DNA of 64,000 nt from Fragum whitleyi (taxonomy: Eukaryota; Mollusca; Bivalvia; Cardiida; Cardiidae), in NCBI GenBank assembly GCA_948146395.1, contig OX411547.1:34865868-34929867 (forward strand). Reading direction: 5' to 3'. Shown piece after piece: positions 21,188 to 33,711 of the stretch. The translations under genes and the position numbers were made by a program. The number at the start of each line of letters is the position of its first letter. Within the stretch, counting starts at the first letter, position 1. The notes below the pieces were generated by a model. It did not search any database and was not told where the DNA came from. It saw only the letters and a program-made list of their open reading frames with translations.

Positions 21188-21352
21188 TAAAGGTGGTGGA
21201 CCCGTAATAGTTCCGCAATGTTTCGGAAGTAATAAACTTTAACAGTGCTTATCGAGGTTTCCTAATGATTTTCATTAGGAAACCTCGGTCAACATTGAGA
21301 AAGTCCATGAGTTCTGAAATGTTGCGGAACTATTACGGGTCCACTACCTTAA
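21188..21352. mobile_element. Full-length foldback MITE, family K, copy 1
   Basis: The whole 165 bp is a near-perfect palindrome: TAAAGGTGGTGGACCCGTAA to TTACGGGTCCACTACCTTAA, with centre CGAGGTTTCCTAATGA / TCATTAGGAAACCTCG. Ends of TTAAGG type suggest a TTAA or TA target. Confidence 0.85.
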
Positions 21353-21669
21353 TGCAAGTACAGGTTCGCATTCTCATATTGTCGTGACTTTAGAGAACGT
21401 ACGTGATGACGTCACTGGTATCGTACACCGGCAACGGTCGGATGACATCAAATAGAGTGAAATGATAGTAGAGTTCACTCATTTTATAAATTTCACTTGT
21501 TTGGCGATGTAATTACAAAGTTAAATTCTACGGAATCTCAGAAATGCACCGGACAGCATTCAAATTGCTTTTTTGGGAGGGGTTTAGCGTCACGTTCACT
21601 ATTTTACAGTAAAATAGCAGCGACTGGGGTGGCTAACTGTGTATTCTTAGACGTGGGAAATGAGAACCG

Positions 21670-21790
21670 CCAGGGACCATCTTCTAGGGAGTGCGTAAAG
21701 TTTCGATCCTCGTCATACTGTGCAGACTGTCTAGGATCGAAACTTTTCGCACTTGGACCATTTTCTGAATCTAGAATAATCATTCTGCCT
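21670..21790. mobile_element. Foldback family D copy
   Basis: CAGGGACCATCTTCTAGGGA, then GTTTCGATCCTCGTCATACTG paired with CAGACTGTCTAGGATCGAAAC, then GGACCATTTTCTGAATCTAG and AATCATTCTGCC. Copy B equivalent is at 30550-30670. Confidence 0.75.
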
Positions 21791-21834
21791 TCCTGTGAAA
21801 TAAATTTTTAAAATGCGACCCCCAGTTGACCTAA

Positions 21835-22125
21835 AGAGGAGCCTGTAAAAGTTAAAAAGTGAAGGATGATAATAATATGATGAAAATTGAAGGATGATGA
21901 AAATTAATGGAAAGTGAAGGATGTTAATATATATGTTGATGGAATGTGAAGGATTATAATATTAATGGAAAGTGAAGGATTATAATATTAATTGAAAGTG
22001 AAGGCTGATAATATTGGTGGAAAGTAAAGAATAATAATATTGATGGAAAGTGAAGGCTGATAATATTGGTGGAAAGTAAAGGATGATAATATTGATGGAA
22101 AGTAAAGGATGATAATATTGATGGT
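21835..22125 (+). repeat. Minisatellite, ~26-bp unit, copy A
   Basis: About 11 variable units of GATGGAAAGTGAAGGATGAT+AATATT. Copy B has the equivalent array at 30720-31005 with different unit composition, so the array has changed since the duplication. Confidence 0.9.
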
Positions 22126-22449
22126 TTTCATGCCAGGTAAAAACTATCAGAGATCAGAATTTACGTCACTAGAAATACTCTAGAGTAGGAAACAAAGCCA
22201 TAAAAATGTGAATAATTTATAAACAGTTGCTACTTCCGCTGTTTTTACGACTGTTCCGCTGATATCAAGTTACACATCAAAGATTTATGATTAATATCCG
22301 TTGCGCAAAAAGGGGCCATCTGGTGCCCCTTTTATGTTAAAAAAAGAGCATGGCTGGTTCCCGCAGGAGTCATCCGGAGGTCACACTTCATAAATCCTCA
22401 TACAGTAAGGTAGAATGATCATTATAGTTTAAAATAATAATCAAAGAAA

Positions 22450-22735
22450 GAAGTCCGCGCAGCCAGATAGGGGTCGACACTTAGGTCTCTATCCAGAGAG
22501 TCCCTTTTCGCCTGACTGAAACGTAATTATGCTAACGGCACTTTCCAGTCAGGGGCAAAAAAATCTTTCACTGGAAGGTAGATTGGTCATTCTAGATTCG
22601 GAAAAAAAGCACATTGCGAAAAGTTTCTAACCTAGTCAGTCTGCGCAATCCGCGCAGTCTGATTAGGGTCGACACTTTACGCACTACCTAGACGGTCCCT
22701 TTTCGCTTGACGGGCCACAAATTTAAAATGAATTT
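22450..22735. mobile_element. Two adjacent foldback family D ends
   Basis: A half-hairpin end at 22455-22515 (GCGCAGCCAGATAGGGGTCG, AGTCCCTTTTCGCCTGAC) precedes a full copy at 22610-22735: CCTAGTCAGTCTGCGC / GCGCAGTCTGATTAGG, then ACTTTACGCACTACC and GGTCCCTTTTCGCTTGACGG. Copy B equivalents are at 31330-31395 and 31490-31610. Confidence 0.75.
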
Positions 22736-23935
22736 TGTTCCAATAACCTGGAAAATGAGCCCTATTCGGTCCAATCGCAGAGTCTTCGCAGTTAAGGCAA
22801 GGAGCCCGACAAATCTCCATTTAAACGTTTATAGAATTAGACCGTTTCCTGGTTACAGGAAGGTTTTTTTTTAAAGTTTTCTTTTCTTTTTGAAAGCAAC
22901 ATATTTTTAAATTCAATGATTATAAATCTATAATACGTAAATTGTACTTATTCATTCATTATAAAAAACAACAATTCGGTTTTGCTTGCTACGGCCGAGG
23001 AACAGTCTACTGTTTTGACCGTTAGTTGCATTCTTAATTCTTACATGGACGCCGAAGATTTTGAGATGGTTTTGGACTCAGAAGACAAAAAAAGTAACGT
23101 CTTAAACCGGCATTATGTAATATTCATCTTCTTTGTTCAGTACTAATTGCTTTTTTCCCGAGGATTGTTAATCGTCTTTCTTCCTATTTTTCTCCGCAGT
23201 GCCATTAAATCTTGCCATTACAGCATTAAGGAGATGCCGAATTGAGCTGATTCTAGTCTATAAATAGCGGAGGCGCTAATGGTTATCGGCTCTAGGAGAC
23301 ATTGTACTGGATATCTCGATGTTTATATGGTGGTCTGAATTGGCCACAATAAGATAATTGCACGATTTTTTTCAGACTTAAAATGTCGCAAGTGCTTTTT
23401 GCAAAAGTTGTACATGTATTCAAAATTCATAGCACTTTTCACAACCAAACAAAGTTGATATATAAAATATACATAGATAAAGCATAGTATTTTTTGTTCG
23501 GAGTTATATCGATTCATCTTTCCTTGGACAGCCTGAAAAGTGGCGTAAAATAATCCTTACGCAAGTAATTTTAGCCAAATTATTCACACGGTGCGTGTAT
23601 AGTTCAAGAATTTTGTGTACGCTTTAATAGTTAATTCTATTATTTAAGTCTAAGATACATGTTCATCGAATGCAGTTCTACAATATTCATTAGGCTACTC
23701 AAAAGCCTTAACGGATACTATGACAAGACTATTCAAATATCGGAGTACAAATAAAAAAGAAAAAAAAAAAGCTTTGTTGAAATATATATTTTTTTAATAT
23801 GGTTCATTTTACACACTCTGTCCAAGGCATATATCAACTTTTCCAATCCGCACGGGTCAAAGACCCCGTGAGTATGACTTTCTATGGGTCATAACTACTG
23901 TTGAAGGGATCATAATTAACTATTTCTTGAATTCT

Positions 23936-24013
23936 GTAATTGTCTCCTTCATATCTTTGCAAAAGATTCATATGCAATATGAATGTTTCACTAAGATAAG
24001 AAGGAGACAATTC
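23936..24013. repeat. Hairpin with GTCTCCTTCATATCTT arms, copy A
   Basis: AATTGTCTCCTTCATATCTT pairs with AAGATAAGAAGGAGACAATT around an inner ATTCATATGCAATATGAAT palindrome. Copies are at 32828-32903 (B) and 40497-40570. Confidence 0.8.
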
Positions 24014-24297
24014 ACTTTAAAGCCCCCGTCTGTGTTCGTGAACATTTCCAAAACGCAACACAATGATCTTAGATGACTATCTACACAAAAACTAACCTGA
24101 CTTTTATTTTTAAAGATAAGCCTGAATTTGTGATTCCAATATTCGGTAATGCAAATGATTATGACGTGATGATATAAATATAGGGCTAACTTGATGAATA
24201 TTTATGAACCCCAACATTTCGGACCGGGCCAATTTTTATACCGCCCAATAACCTATCCTGTGCGTGGGTGTATTTCATGTGACCAAAATCTCATTTA

Positions 24298-24806
24298 CAT
24301 TTTGATGATTAGACGGTGGGGACGTGATCCCACGGGCGTATCGCAAGTTCTCAGTTGAAAACGGAGCGATGTGCTCGTGGAGTCATATCCTCTTTGTCAG
24401 TGATCAATAATTATGTGAATTAGTATCTGAGTATTAGGGTATTAGGTTTGTTGTCTGTGTTTCTTCTTGTAATAGTGGTAAGCTTAAACTGAAACATGTT
24501 TTTCTCATATTTGGTTCTAAATACTTGTTAACCCAGCTTGCTTCAAGCTGTGTTGCAGGAATTTAGAATAAGACAAACTATGGAAATAGAACGATATAGT
24601 CTTTTATTTTTGCTCCAAAAAGGTATCTATCGTGCATTCAACGAACTTATAATTTTTTGTTTTCTTGTAACATTATGGTATTCCCACCTTTCCCCCATTA
24701 CTCACACTACCTGACTATTATTACTTTCTAGCTCACATGTATTTACATATTGTAATAATTGCATTTGTAAACTGTGAACAAAATAAAAGAATATTGTATT
24801 GTATTC
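24298..24806 (+). other. Junction segment between duplication copies, ending in a retroposon-like tail
   Basis: This ~510 bp has no counterpart beside copy A or B. Its last ~130 bp end with GTGAACAAAATAAAAGAATA and TTGTATTGTATT, a short tandem tail typical of some LINE 3' ends, exactly where copy-B homology begins. I infer a truncated LINE or processed sequence at the breakpoint. Confidence 0.4.
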
Positions 24807-25904
24807 TAAATAGCTCCATGAGGATAAAAAAGAAAACATAGATGTTGATATCAATATTGGTCTTATGAACCCCATTAATTAATTATTGACTAGATCAAAC
24901 TAAATACCTAAAATCATATGTAAAACATCACACAGTCACTGTCTTGAAGTTATGAGAAAAAGTTTAGTTGGCAATTTCAGGATTGAGGTCAGGGATTGGC
25001 ATTAAAATGAGACTATGACTCAAACCATATGCATCTGGTAAGAATGAATTTTATAAAGAAACCCGAGATAGTGAATATATGTCTTTGTTGGCAATCAATT
25101 AGAACTGATTTATCCAAATATGTGATGTATCCGACCATATGGCAAGAAGGTATCGGTAACATATTTCGGATGAATTCAGCAATATTTAGGTTGATCCCAC
25201 AGACAATAACTATTTGTAAAGCTTATTATTGATAAATTGAATTCGATTAGACGTTTCATACATTAAATTATTTAAATGATCGATGAAAAGCAGAAAAATA
25301 CCAATTATTTTTGCGCTGTCGTGTTGACAAATATACCGGTGTAGCGAATATAACTTCACTGTGAAAATTTCCTGATCAAAGTGCCACGAGTCACGCACGA
25401 CCCAAAATCGGGAATACAAGATAAAGATCTGTTCAAAATTTATTTAGAGTGATTAAAAGAAAATGTATCAACTGGCCTCGATCTCCTCTAATATTTTTTT
25501 ATCAAAACAATGGCATTTTATATTTTTTTTACGGAAACTGCCCAAGTCCCCAAGTCGGCCGTCAGTCAGTCCGAATTTAGCACGGTCCAGATAATTACTA
25601 CATCAAGGTACTCCTAAATATGGATAATGGATTTCGAAGGTAGACCGAATAATTTTGCACGATTTTGCCCAATTTTCAGATGTGCCACCATTATGTAAGT
25701 AAATTTCTGATAGCTCCAATGTCAAGGCCACGGCTCAATGTCCCGGACATGATAAACCCATTTTTTCAGTATTGTTCGACAGCCTTCCCCCTCTCAACAA
25801 AATAGTTATTATTACATGAACATACATTTTATATTACTGAAATATGTGTTAGTTGTAAAATAATTTCTCTAACTTATCTAGACAAATTTGTCATAGAAAT
25901 CATA

Positions 25905-25911
25905 CCGATAA

Positions 25912-26004
<93 letters not shown>

Positions 26005-26008
26005 CAAA

Positions 26009-26047
<39 letters not shown>

Positions 26048-26085
26048 ATTAAATAAATAAATAAATAAAAAAAATTAAAAAAAAA
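25905..26085 (+). repeat. (TAAA)n microsatellite, copy B
   Basis: Interrupted AAAT array about 170 bp long at the position paralogous to 13546-13634. Confidence 0.95.
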
Positions 26086-27235
26086 TAATAATGATAAAAC
26101 TTGGCGAAGTTTTAAGGGTTTCCTACCTTTAAGTTTAACCTTACCGAGTAATACCTTGCGGTAGTTTGCGGCTATCTAATGATACAAAGTCTTCACTTTT
26201 TGCATTGAAGACACATATGAGCACGCCTGAAAGTATTTTTGGGTAGCCAGACAATCTTCTATCTAGCATTTGGACGTCGATTGGTTCTGTATTTTTCTTT
26301 ATCATACAAAAAAACCTATTGATTTCGCACTTTCAACTTGCCACTCGCGAATATTTTACAAAAATAAATATCTCTATATATTAATAAAACTTTCAAAAGC
26401 CTCCCATTTGAACCTGCCTAACGGACGTCAACAAAAGTTACAGAAATGGTCATTACGCGTCCTTTTTTCATTGTTACTTTAGAATCGTGATCCGGGATGA
26501 CAACACTTGTCTTTGTGGAGGTTCTCATTCGGAGCTATGAAGGGAGGTAATTCAGTCGAATAAATGAATATCTTTGGAGTGGAAGCTGTTTCCCTTACAC
26601 ATAAATATAAGCAGACCGTCTGTTTGCTAAGTTTGTTGTTAATAACCGCAATTTGCATTATCTCAGTGTAAAAAGATCAAATTCAAACATGTAAATTTTC
26701 AGTTAATTCCAAAATGGCCACGATCGGATACAAGTTGTGTCGTCTAGAAATGGCCGAAGTTTGCTTTTGAGACTTGTGTATTAGCGAACAAATGGACTTT
26801 CGAAATGAAATTTGTGATTTGAAATCTGTTTTAAATCTCATTTCATCTTTCTTTGTATATTAAGGAATTCAGTATACCAACCTCAATCGATCACTGTTTG
26901 ACTACCCCTCTCAAAGCTGTGCAAAATTTGTGTAAGAAAAAAGAAATGGCTATATGCAAAGGCTAACACAAGCAATTTTTAAAATGGATTTTACAGAAAT
27001 CCCCCAACTGATAATGTTAGATTCCCTCTAGGTAATCAGAGGTCCCTTCCTTCAATTACATACTGTTGACTGGACCCTGTATACTGTTAGTGTTGAACCA
27101 CTTACTTGTGACGATAAATTTCTTCATCATACACATTGTTATTTTCATCGTTAAACGGATTTTTTTTTTTTAAAAAAAAAAAGTTTCATCAATTAAAGAT
27201 TTTCATCTGCAACTTCTTAAAAATTGAATCGTGAC

Positions 27236-27345
27236 CCGTCACGCGAAAAGGGACCATCAGGATAGTGCTTAAAGTGTCAACCCTAGCCAGACTGCGCAAA
27301 CTTTTCATCTGAGGTTATTTTCTTGATATAGAATTATCACTCATA
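27236..27345. mobile_element. Foldback family D copy with lost second arm
   Basis: GCGAAAAGGGACCATCAG and CAACCCTAGCCAGACTGCGC are followed directly by AAACTTTTCATCTGAGG. The second arm, present in copy A at ~16840-16870, is missing. Confidence 0.75.
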
Positions 27346-28191
27346 AGTTGTTTCCGAAACTAATTATGAAATTCTGCCATGCATCATCTCATTGGAATCG
27401 TCTTCTAAATACGATTCCAATGTGATATTGCAAGGCAGAAACTAACAATGAATGGAAACACCAAGTGCGATTTGTGATTTTGACTTACGATTATTCTTTT
27501 TCGTAAGAAGTTAGGGTAACGGCCCCAAGATCTCCTTTTCAAATATTTCATTTAGGGAGTTCCAAGATGGTCATCTTTCGCGTCACGGGTCACATTTTAA
27601 AATCTTGTCGTCTAGAAATGGCTTCTAAGCCTTGTAATTAAGCTGTGCATGGCTGCAAGATTGTATCGTATTTGAAAGTAATCATATCTCAACGGGTTGC
27701 ACAGTAACACATAATTTAACGCAAGACTGGGTGCATATTTACATGATATCCTTCATACAATCCCACACTTTTTACGATATAAATGTATATATAATCCATA
27801 TTCAAAAATAAATGTCGCTAAAGCATAAGTTTTAGATAGATTTTATCTATTATTTGCAGAACAAATATGTTGTTAATATATGTTAATGATATATATTATT
27901 TTCCAGTAATTATCACTTAATATATTTTCAGTCCTCAAATTCGATGGTTGAAATAAGTAAACGAGAAAGAAGAATTTTAAACGGAGGTACGACAAAAATA
28001 GGGTACATTTAAGTGTAATTTTGTGAAATTGCTGGATAGAAGAAATGTTAAAAGGAAAATTCAAAAATACGGTAGATCTATATTTATGTGTCATTTTCGT
28101 ATTTTTCACTCTTTTGCTTTTCTTCTTTTTTACTTGACTTTGAATGAGATTAATTCCCGTGACTTTGAATGAGGTTAAACCTCGCTTTTAA

Positions 28192-28262
28192 CAATTTTTC
28201 AGTAATGACGCGGCGGCTGGGGGCACACAAAAATAGATTCATGGTATAGCCAGGTCCCGGGT
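28192..28262 (-). mobile_element. SINE tail fragment, copy B
   Basis: Same fragment as 17832-17895. Just upstream a ~20-bp stretch (GTGACTTTGAATGAGGTTAA against ACTTGACTTTGAATGAGATT) is tandemly repeated only in B. Confidence 0.6.
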
Positions 28263-28278
28263 ATAAGTACTCTTTTAA

Positions 28279-28500
28279 CCCTTTGCTGTTTAATCCCTGC
28301 TTTTCACGTGCCAGTGATTTTATGATTGAGAAAACATTGTGAAAAAAGGAAGAAATTGCTTCCGATAAGCAATTTCTTCTTTTTCCACACTATTTTCTAC
28401 CCTACTGAATGGTTATTTTTCAATTTTAATCCACTTTAAAATATGATTTACAAAACCTTTGAATTTGGACAGGTCTAAAATTTTGTAAAACAGAAAAGGG
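28279..28500 (-). mobile_element. piggyBac-like MITE, copy 3 (in segmental copy B)
   Basis: CCCTTTGCTGTTTAATCCC to ACAGAAAAGGG, flanked by intact TTAA at 28275-28278 and 28501-28504. Paralogue of 17911-18131, whose target site has decayed. Confidence 0.85.
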
Positions 28501-28779
28501 TTAAGCCTCTTTTTCCATAGTGTGGTACTTTCTTTTGATATCGTTCTTGTCTAACTCTGCGTTCAGGATGACAAAACGGTGCAAACTGTTCGCAAATCCA
28601 AGTGTTTTATTTGCAAACAGTTTTCACCGTTTTGTCAGCCTGAACGGAGAGTAGATTTCCAAAGTACTTTGACCTTCATGATCCTAACATTTGAAAGGTT
28701 TTGATTCATCACAAAACTTCTCATAATCAGAAGCGTTGGTAAACTTAGAGAATTCTACGGTTAATTGTATTGGTTCGAG

Positions 28780-29515
28780 CCTTCAGATCGTGCCATTGGT
28801 CAAGTTGGTACAGATAAAAACATCGCGAAATTGACACTTATTCCGATCAAAATCATTCTTATTCATTGTCTCAGCGCCCAATTCAGTCATTCCAAACACT
28901 CACTCAAATCGATCAAAATGTTCCAAAATTATAAGAATGCATTTCGAAATCGTTCAAGACCCGTCAACATTTAATTCAAAACGATCAACATATTCGACGA
29001 TTTTTTTGAGCGGGTGTGGATTTTAAAGCGACTGATTAGTCCATGAAGACACATAAGCGGTACTTGAACAAAATTAGCAAAATTGGATTACCTCCCTTTA
29101 ATTTCACTGAGAACCTCGCCCCACATACCCATTCAATGTCATTCCAAAATAATTCAAAAATATTTTATTTTGTCTTGTTCCAAGATGTTCTTAAGTGTAG
29201 CACTCGTTCACAGGATCCGATAGGTTTCGCAATTTTACGACTACTCCGAGATGTTCCCTTTTAACTTGACGGGCCACACATATTTACACATATTCGTGCA
29301 CGGACACTGTCGGCAGTGGGACAAAAATATCATGATAGTACAGTCATGCGTTCAGGACGACAGAACTATGCATGAAACCGTTTGCAAATTATACCCCGCT
29401 TTGCACGCAAGTGAACGTGCAAAGCGGGGTATAATTAGCAAACAGTTTGAACCGTTTTGTCATCCAGAACGCAGGGCAGAATCGATAATACAAAGTTACG
29501 AGATGTTTGCTCTCT
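28780..29515 (+). repeat. Family-E dispersed repeat, uninterrupted copy
   Basis: Contains the same order as 18690-18858 plus 20241-20835 with no TTAA insertion: CATCGCGAAATTGACAC, GTTCAAGACCCGTCAACATT, GCGACTGATTAGTCCATG, ACCTCCCTTTAATTTCACTG, then the CCCCGCTTTGCACG hairpin. Confidence 0.8.
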
Positions 29516-29868
29516 AGCCGACGAAAAATTGCAATGCCCCGAAATTCTTTGACACGCCAACAATGCGGATAAATGATCTATCAATATGAGAACGAACTGT
29601 TATTATGTATAGAGAGTATAATAGAAGGAAATTTGCCAATTTTCTCTTTCTTTAGTCGATAATTGGGTCTGCATATTTCAATTTATATACTCTTGATTTA
29701 TATACCGATACAATTGAGAAAATTTATTTCGGTTACTCTACTTGAATTCTTTGTGTTTTTATTTAATAACTTGTTATTTCTAGAGCTTTTGCTTCCTTTT
29801 AGGTTTTTATTCTTTTTCGATTTATTGATCTGTGCATAATGAATTAGGATTATACAAGCGTGGAAATT

Positions 29869-30025
29869 TGAAGGTAGTGAACCCATAGCAGTTCCGCAAC
29901 GTTTCGGAGTGTGTTACATGTTAGCCGAGGTTTCCTAATCATTATCATTAGGAAACCTCGGTCAACATTGTGAAAGTTCATTACTTCCGTAACGTTGCGA
30001 AACTATTACGGGTCCACTTCCTTAA
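29869..30025. mobile_element. Foldback MITE, family K, copy 2
   Basis: AAGGTAGTGAACCCATAGCA to TTACGGGTCCACTTCCTTAA, centre GAGGTTTCCTAATCATTATC. Paralogue of 21188-21352 with several arm substitutions. Confidence 0.85.
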
Positions 30026-30549
30026 TGCAATTACAGGTTCGCCATCTCATATTGTCGTTGCGCCGGTCAACCGATGGTGGGCATATAACAAACGATTATT
30101 GTAAGTTTAATTCTAAAACCTCGCAACTACAGCTCTAATTTCGCTTTAGTTACGAAGTTTTATAAATCAACCGATGTTATTCTACTGTTTAATACGGAAA
30201 ATATGATAAAACGTGAAAAGTTCTTAAAGCAATTAACATTAATTTTTCACGTGACTTTACTGAGATAACGCAATGACGTCACTGGTATTGTACACCGGCA
30301 ACGGTCGGATGACATCAAATAGAGTGAAATGAAAGATAGTAGAGTTCACTCATTTTATAAATTTCACTTGTTTGGCGATGTAATATTACCAAGTTAAATT
30401 CTAAGGAATCTCGAAAATGCACCGGACAGCATTCACATTGCTTTTTTGGGAGGGGTTTAACGTCAGGTTCACAATTTTACAGTAAAATAGCAGCGACTGG
30501 AGTGGCTAACTGTGTATTCTTAGACTTGAGAAATGAGAACCGCCAGGGA

Positions 30550-30670
30550 CCATCTTCTAGGGAGTGCGTAAAGTTTCGATCCTAGTCATACTGCGCAGAC
30601 TAACTAGGATCGAAACTTTTCGCACTTGGGCCATTTTCTGAATCTAGAATAATCATTCTGCCTTCCTGTG
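30550..30670. mobile_element. Foldback family D copy (copy B)
   Basis: GATCCTAGTCATACTGCGC paired with GCAGACTAACTAGGATC; same flanks as 21670-21790. Confidence 0.75.
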
Positions 30671-30719
30671 AAATGAATTTTTAAAATGCGACCTCCAGTT
30701 GACCTAAAGAGGAGCCTGT

Positions 30720-31005
30720 AAAAGTTAAAAAGTGAAGGATGATAATAATATGATGAAAATTGAAGGATGATGAAAATTAATGGAAAGTGAAGGATGTTAA
30801 TATATATGTTGATGGAAAGTGAAGGATGTTAATAGATATGTTGATGGAAAGTGAAGGATGATAACATTTATGGAAAGTGAAGGATTATAATATTGATTGA
30901 AAGTGAAGGATGATAATATTGGTGGAAAGTGAAGGATGATAATATTGGTGGAAAGTGAAGGATGATAATATCGATGGAAAGTGAAGGATGACAATATTGA
31001 TGGTT
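30720..31005 (+). repeat. Minisatellite, ~26-bp unit, copy B
   Basis: Same unit as 21835-22125, about 11 units with a different arrangement of GATGTTAATATATATGTT-type variants. Confidence 0.9.
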
Positions 31006-31329
31006 TTCATGCCAGGTAAAAACTATCAGAGATCAGAATTTACGTCACTAGAAATACTCTAGAGTAGGAAACAAAGCTATAAAAATGTGAATAATTTATA
31101 AACAGTTGCTATTTCCGCAGTTTTAACGACTGTTCCGCTGATATTACACATCAAAGATTTATAATTGTTATCCGTTGTGCAAAAAGGGACCATCTGGTAC
31201 CCCTTAGATATTAAAAAAAGAGCATGACTGGTTCCCGTACTGAGAGTCAACCGGAAGTCACACTTCATGAACCCTCATACAGTAAGGTAGAATGATCATA
31301 ATAGTTTCAGAAAATAATCAAAGAAAGAA

Positions 31330-31610
31330 GTACGCGCAGCCAGATAGGGGTCGACACTTAGGTCTCTATCCAGAGAGTCCCTTTTCGCCTGACTGAAACG
31401 TAATTATGCTAACGGCACTTTCCAGTCAGGGGCAAAAAAACCTTTCACTGGAAGGTAGATTGGTCATTCTAGATTCGGAAAATAAGCACATTGCGAAAAG
31501 TTTCTACCCTAGTCAGCCTGCGCAATCCGCGCAGTCTGATTAGTGTTGACACTTTACGCACTACCTAGACGGTCCCTTTTCGCGTGACGGGCCACAAATT
31601 AAAAATGGAT
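31330..31610. mobile_element. Two adjacent foldback family D ends (copy B)
   Basis: Paralogue of 22450-22735: CCTAGTCAGCCTGCGC / GCGCAGTCTGATTAG with TCCCTTTTCGCGTGACGG. Confidence 0.75.
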
Positions 31611-32827
31611 TTTGTTCCAATAACCTGGAAAACTGAGCTCTATTCGGTTTAATCGAAGAGTCACAAGTTCGCAGTCAAGGAGCCCCACAAATCGCCAACT
31701 AAACGTTTATAAAATTAGATCGTTTGTCAAAGGCGTTTTTTCTTTAGTTTTCTTTTTTAAAGCAACAGATTTTTTTAAGTTCAATAAATGTAAATCTATT
31801 AATACTTACATTTAAATTATTCGTTCATTATAACAAAACCATTGTTCAGACCGTTGGTAAAATTCTTACATGGACAACGAATATTTTGAGATGGTTTTGG
31901 ACTGAGAAGACCCGTGAAAAAAGTAACGTCTTAAACCGGCATTATGTAATATTCATCTTCTTTGTTCAGCACTAATTGCTTTTTTTCCGAGGATTGTGAA
32001 TCGTCTTTCTTCCTATTTTTCTCCGCAGTGCCATTAAATCTTGCCATTACAGCATTAAGGAGATGCCGAATTGAGCTGATTCTAGTCTATAAATAGCGGG
32101 GGCGCTAATGGTTATCGGCTCTAGGAGACATTGTACTGGATATCTCGATGTTTATATGGTGGTCTGAATTGGCCACAATAAGATAATTGCACGATTTTGT
32201 CAGGCTTAAAATGTCGCAAGTGCTTATGCAAAAGTTGTAAATGTATTTAAAATTCATAGCACTTTTTACAACCAAACATAGTTGATGTATAAAATATACA
32301 TAGATAAATCATAGTATTTTTTTTTTTTGTTGAGAGTTATATCGATTCATCTTTCTTTGGACAGCCTGAAAAATCGGGCATTGGCGTAAAATAATCCTTA
32401 CGTAAGTAATTTTAGCCAAATTATTTACACGGTGCATGTATAGTATAAGAGTTTTGTGTACGCTTTAATAGTTAATTCTATTAATTAAGTCTAGGATACA
32501 TGTGCGCGTATTCTAAGCAATTTATGGAATGCAGTTTTACAATATTCATTAGGCTACTCAAAAGCCTTACCGGATACTATGGCAAGACGATTCAAATATC
32601 GGAGTACAAAAAAAAAAACCTTTTCGGTATGGGTCAGCTTTGTTGAAATATATATATATATATATTTAAATGTGGTTCATTTTACACATTCTGTCCAGGG
32701 CATATACCAATTTTCCCAATCCGCACGGGTCACAGACCCCGTGAGTATGACTTTCTATGGGTCATAACTACTGTTGAAGGAATCACACATGAATATGAAA
32801 GGATAATAAGTAAATATTTCTTGAATT

Positions 32828-32903
32828 CTGTAATTGTTTCGTTCATATCTTAGCAAAACATTCATATGCAATATGAATGTTTCACTAAGATAAGAAGAAG
32901 TCA
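32828..32903. repeat. Hairpin with CATATCTT arms, copy B
   Basis: Paralogue of 23936-24013; an arm has changed to GTTTCGTTCATATCTTAGC. Confidence 0.75.
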
Positions 32904-33183
32904 ATTCACTTTAAAGCCCCCGTCTGAGTTCGTGAACATTTCCGAAACGCAACACAAAGATTTTAGATGACTATGTACACAGAAACTAAACTTTTTCAAA
33001 GATTAGCTTGAATTTGTGATTCCAATATTCGATAATGCAAATGATTATGACGTGATGATATAAATATAGGCCTAACTTGATGAATATTTATGAACCGCAA
33101 CATTTCGGACCGGACCAATTTTAAACCGCTCCATAACCTATCCTATGCGTGGGTGTCATGTGACCAAAATCTCATTTACATAT

Positions 33184-33600
33184 TTTACAGTTATACGGCA
33201 GATTATGCGTTTCATGAAAAAGCCGCCATTTTCGATTGATTTGTATTTTTATGTAACTCATCTTTCATTAGACTAAACCTTGAAAAAACAAATATTGAAA
33301 GGGTATTCACGAAAGAGCATTTTTTTCTCTAAACGCACACTGGGGATTTAAAATTAATACTTAAATAATTTGCAGAAGCAACATAGTACAATACTGAAAA
33401 AATAAAGGGTAAAATGACCCTCTGAAAGAAAAAATGGCGGTAAAAATGGGATATTTTCAGATTTCGAGTCTGAGGGTCTAAACCCTGATTAAAGAGCCAA
33501 TCATGAGCCCGGTTGCCTATTCAATCTCTGATTGAACTCTCAATGCAGTTCATAAATACGTAGTCTGGCTGCCTGGCCAATGCCGGTCAGAATAAGGGTC
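33184..33600. other. No feature recognised
   Basis: Right flank of copy B: AT-rich sequence with CCGCCATTTTCGATTG and no open frame or repeat that I can match elsewhere in the window. Confidence 0.4.
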
Positions 33601-33604
33601 AAAC

Positions 33605-33680
33605 ACGGGTCTTGATGCCAGTGCCGTTTAAAATATAAGATTCGACTTCCTGGCGATTCCCAGGGCCGCTGAGCTATGCA
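33605..33680 (-). mobile_element. tRNA-like SINE head (degenerate)
   Basis: On the minus strand: GCATAGCTCAGCGGCCCTGG (A-box-like TAGCTCAGCGG) and GGAAGTCGAATCTTA (B-box-like). No acceptor-stem pairing, so not a functional tRNA. Confidence 0.45.
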
Positions 33681-33711
33681 GAATTTTGTTTTAATGGTCA
33701 GCAACAAGACA

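Larger units (their letters stand above)
9334..24297 (+). repeat. Segmental duplication, copy A
   Basis: From TAAATAGCTCCATGATGAC to AAAATCTCATTTACAT this ~15-kb block is collinear with copy B (24807-33183) in the same orientation, ~90-95% identical by eye where both are present. A is longer because it carries insertions (LINE, TTAA element, MITE) and blocks missing in B. No gene is recognised in either copy; the contents are repeats, listed separately. Confidence 0.92.
24807..33183 (+). repeat. Segmental duplication, copy B
   Basis: Direct repeat of copy A, starting 510 bp after A ends, so this is close to a head-to-tail tandem duplication. It matches A at e.g. 25029-25460 to 10101-10357, 25470-26270 to 13095-13800, 26271-28200 to 15111-17840, and 29040-33183 to 20280-24297. 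It lacks several A blocks, and has ~190 bp (30057-30250) not in A. Confidence 0.92.

Noticed and set aside
21835..22125. Possible CRISPR-like array
   Set aside because: Units are contiguous and variable with no unique spacers, in a eukaryotic context; it is a minisatellite.
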